The notes under the pieces were generated by a model that did no database searches, was not told the DNA's origin, and was given only the letters and a program-made list of their open reading frames with translations. Positions 62,908-64,000 of a stretch of DNA of 64,000 nucleotides are shown here, one piece after another. Position 1 is the first letter of the stretch; every line of letters starts with the position of its first letter. The stretch is from NCBI GenBank assembly GCA_028287505.1, contig JAQBPN010000001.1:83738-147737 (forward strand), read 5' to 3'. The translations under genes and the position numbers were made by a program. The stretch is from Fibrobacterota bacterium. GTDB lineage: Bacteria > Fibrobacterota > Fibrobacteria > UBA11236.

Positions 62908-64000
62908 ATGACCTTGCATGTAGTGGGAATGAAACCTGGAATCCTGTTGGGCGCGGCCCTGCTGGCCTTCGCCGCCACCCCCGCCCGCCTCTCCGCGCAA
63001 TGCGATGCTTTGCCCGCCGCCGCGGACTTCAAAGCGGAGAAAATCGCGGACGCGCCGGGTTGGCCCTACGACATCGTGGTGGATAAGGATCTGAAGGTCT
63101 ACTGGGTGGAACGCCTGGGCGATTTCAAGGTCTGGGATCCCGTCACCAAGGCCGTGACCGTCATCAAGCATTTCCAAGCGCTGAACACGGACTATGCCGG
63201 CTTCACGGACGTGGAGAACGGTTTGGAAGGCCTGGCCTTCGACAACAACTTCTCGTCCACCCACTGGATCTACATGTGGTACACCGTGTACGCAGCCAAG
63301 GGCACCTTCACCAAGGGCAACCTGGGCCCGACCGTCCGGCTTTCCCGGTTTACCTTGAAGAACAACAACACGGAAGTGGACGCGGCTTCCGAAAAACCGA
63401 TTTTCGAGCACAAGATCTTCGCCCAGTGCTGCCATTTCGGCGGGGACTTGAAGATGTCCAAGGACGGCCTGCTCTACCTGAGCACGGGCGACAACATCAA
63501 TTACAATTACACCGGCACCGGCATCGCCCGCGCTTTCGACGAAAGCATCATCAACGGGGATCCGCGCAACACCTCGTCCAACACCAACGACACGCGCGGC
63601 AAGATCCTGCGCATCAAGCCCATCAACTTCCCCGATACGGAGACCCCGGCCATCGGCGTCGGCTCCACCTACGAAATCCCTGCGGGAAATCTCAAGGAAG
63701 TCTGGAACACCACCGAGAAGGACAAGGTCCGCCCGGAGATCTATTCCATGGGCCATCGCAACCCCTTCACCATCTCGGTGCATCCCGACAAGCCCTGGGT
63801 GGCCATCGGGGAAGCCAACGGCGACAATCCCGACTTCGGCGACGATGAGATCAACCTGGTGACCAAGCCCGGCAACTTCGGCTGGCCCTTCCTGATCGGC
63901 AACAACCAGCTGTACATCCCGAGCTTCTGGACCAACCGCACGGACGCCGCCAAGAATCCGGCTTCCTACACCAACGAGTCGACCCGGAACACCGGCGCCA
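62908..64000 (+). CDS. Secreted glucose/sorbosone dehydrogenase-like propeller (GSDH 5), partial
   Basis: The first 364 codons of a GSDH-family propeller cut by the window end. It has a signal peptide (GILLGAALLAFAATPARLSAQ), GLEGLAFDNNF, the His in QCCHFGGDLKMSKDG, LLYLSTGDN, RGKILRIKP and GHRNPFTISVHP. TATCTT (62895-62900) lies 7 bp before the ATG at 62908, so the mRNA may be leaderless; an ATG at 62929 is an alternative. Extra loops (residues 140-215) distinguish it from its paralogs. No operator-like palindrome is seen upstream. Confidence 0.85.
   Translation, partial: MTLHVVGMKPGILLGAALLAFAATPARLSAQCDALPAAADFKAEKIADAPGWPYDIVVDKDLKVYWVERLGDFKVWDPVTKAVTVIKHFQALNTDYAGFTDVENGLEGLAFDNNFSSTHWIYMWYTVYAAKGTFTKGNLGPTVRLSRFTLKNNNTEVDAASEKPIFEHKIFAQCCHFGGDLKMSKDGLLYLSTGDNINYNYTGTGIARAFDESIINGDPRNTSSNTNDTRGKILRIKPINFPDTETPAIGVGSTYEIPAGNLKEVWNTTEKDKVRPEIYSMGHRNPFTISVHPDKPWVAIGEANGDNPDFGDDEINLVTKPGNFGWPFLIGNNQLYIPSFWTNRTDAAKNPASYTNESTRNTGA

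Overview
The window looks like a chromosomal segment from a member of the Fibrobacterota or a close relative. The main reasons are a TIGR02147-type regulator (a family best known from Fibrobacter), a DUF2341/LamG lipoprotein next to it, a PorV/PorQ-type barrel, many secreted glycan-active proteins ending in a type IX secretion-like C-terminal module, and a GC-rich, mostly compact gene layout. This is inference from gene families; no 16S gene is present. I see no prophage, complete insertion sequence or CRISPR array.

Region by region. 1-5360 (minus): a surface polysaccharide operon, read from high to low coordinates as PorV/PorQ-type barrel, GT4 glycosyltransferase, Wza-like export protein, Wzz chain-length regulator and a Wzy-like polymerase/ligase cut by the window edge. 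5477-5605: tRNA-Lys with promoter and terminator. 5747-25178: an accessory block of exported proteins: TIGR02147 regulator plus lipoprotein, GH39 and GH5 glycosidases, quinoprotein sugar dehydrogenase-like (GSDH) proteins, a multicopper oxidase, a giant Ig/propeller lipoprotein, a kelch protein and a DUF1080 protein. 25195-30256: an MBL-fold hydrolase, two tandem exported MsrA-MsrB fusions and a small lipoprotein. 30343-38947: housekeeping genes (mfd, two PpiC/SurA chaperones, a methyltransferase, an FtsE-type ATPase, a YbjQ-domain protein). 38938-39625: a non-coding stretch with a 27-bp inverted repeat and 74-bp G-rich tandem repeats. 39626-43758: aroA, a PBP4-DUF1460 fusion and a Fur-family regulator. 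43837-51816: two more GSDH proteins and two Asp-box/propeller proteins. 51898-57454: rpsD, rhodanese, DUF4230, SPL-like radical SAM, ArsC/Spx-like, DUF2797 and SGNH hydrolase genes. 57826-62733: a small exported protein, a zinc/manganese-type uptake locus and mtgA. 62908-64000: a fifth GSDH gene, cut by the window end.

How they may work together. The accessory genes describe a cell that exports glycosidases (GH5, GH39), several sugar/aldose dehydrogenase-like propellers and a 3-keto-glycoside hydrolase-like protein, most with a signal peptide and a shared C-terminal module that would fit PorV-assisted type IX export. The most interesting non-coding signal is a palindrome, TTCACA-N2-TGTGAA. 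It occurs in front of several of these genes and, in variant form, in front of the TIGR02147 regulator itself. At three sites it lies about 60 bp upstream of a -10-like hexamer that lacks a recognisable -35. I propose, as a testable inference, that it is the operator of a TIGR02147-controlled secreted-sugar regulon.
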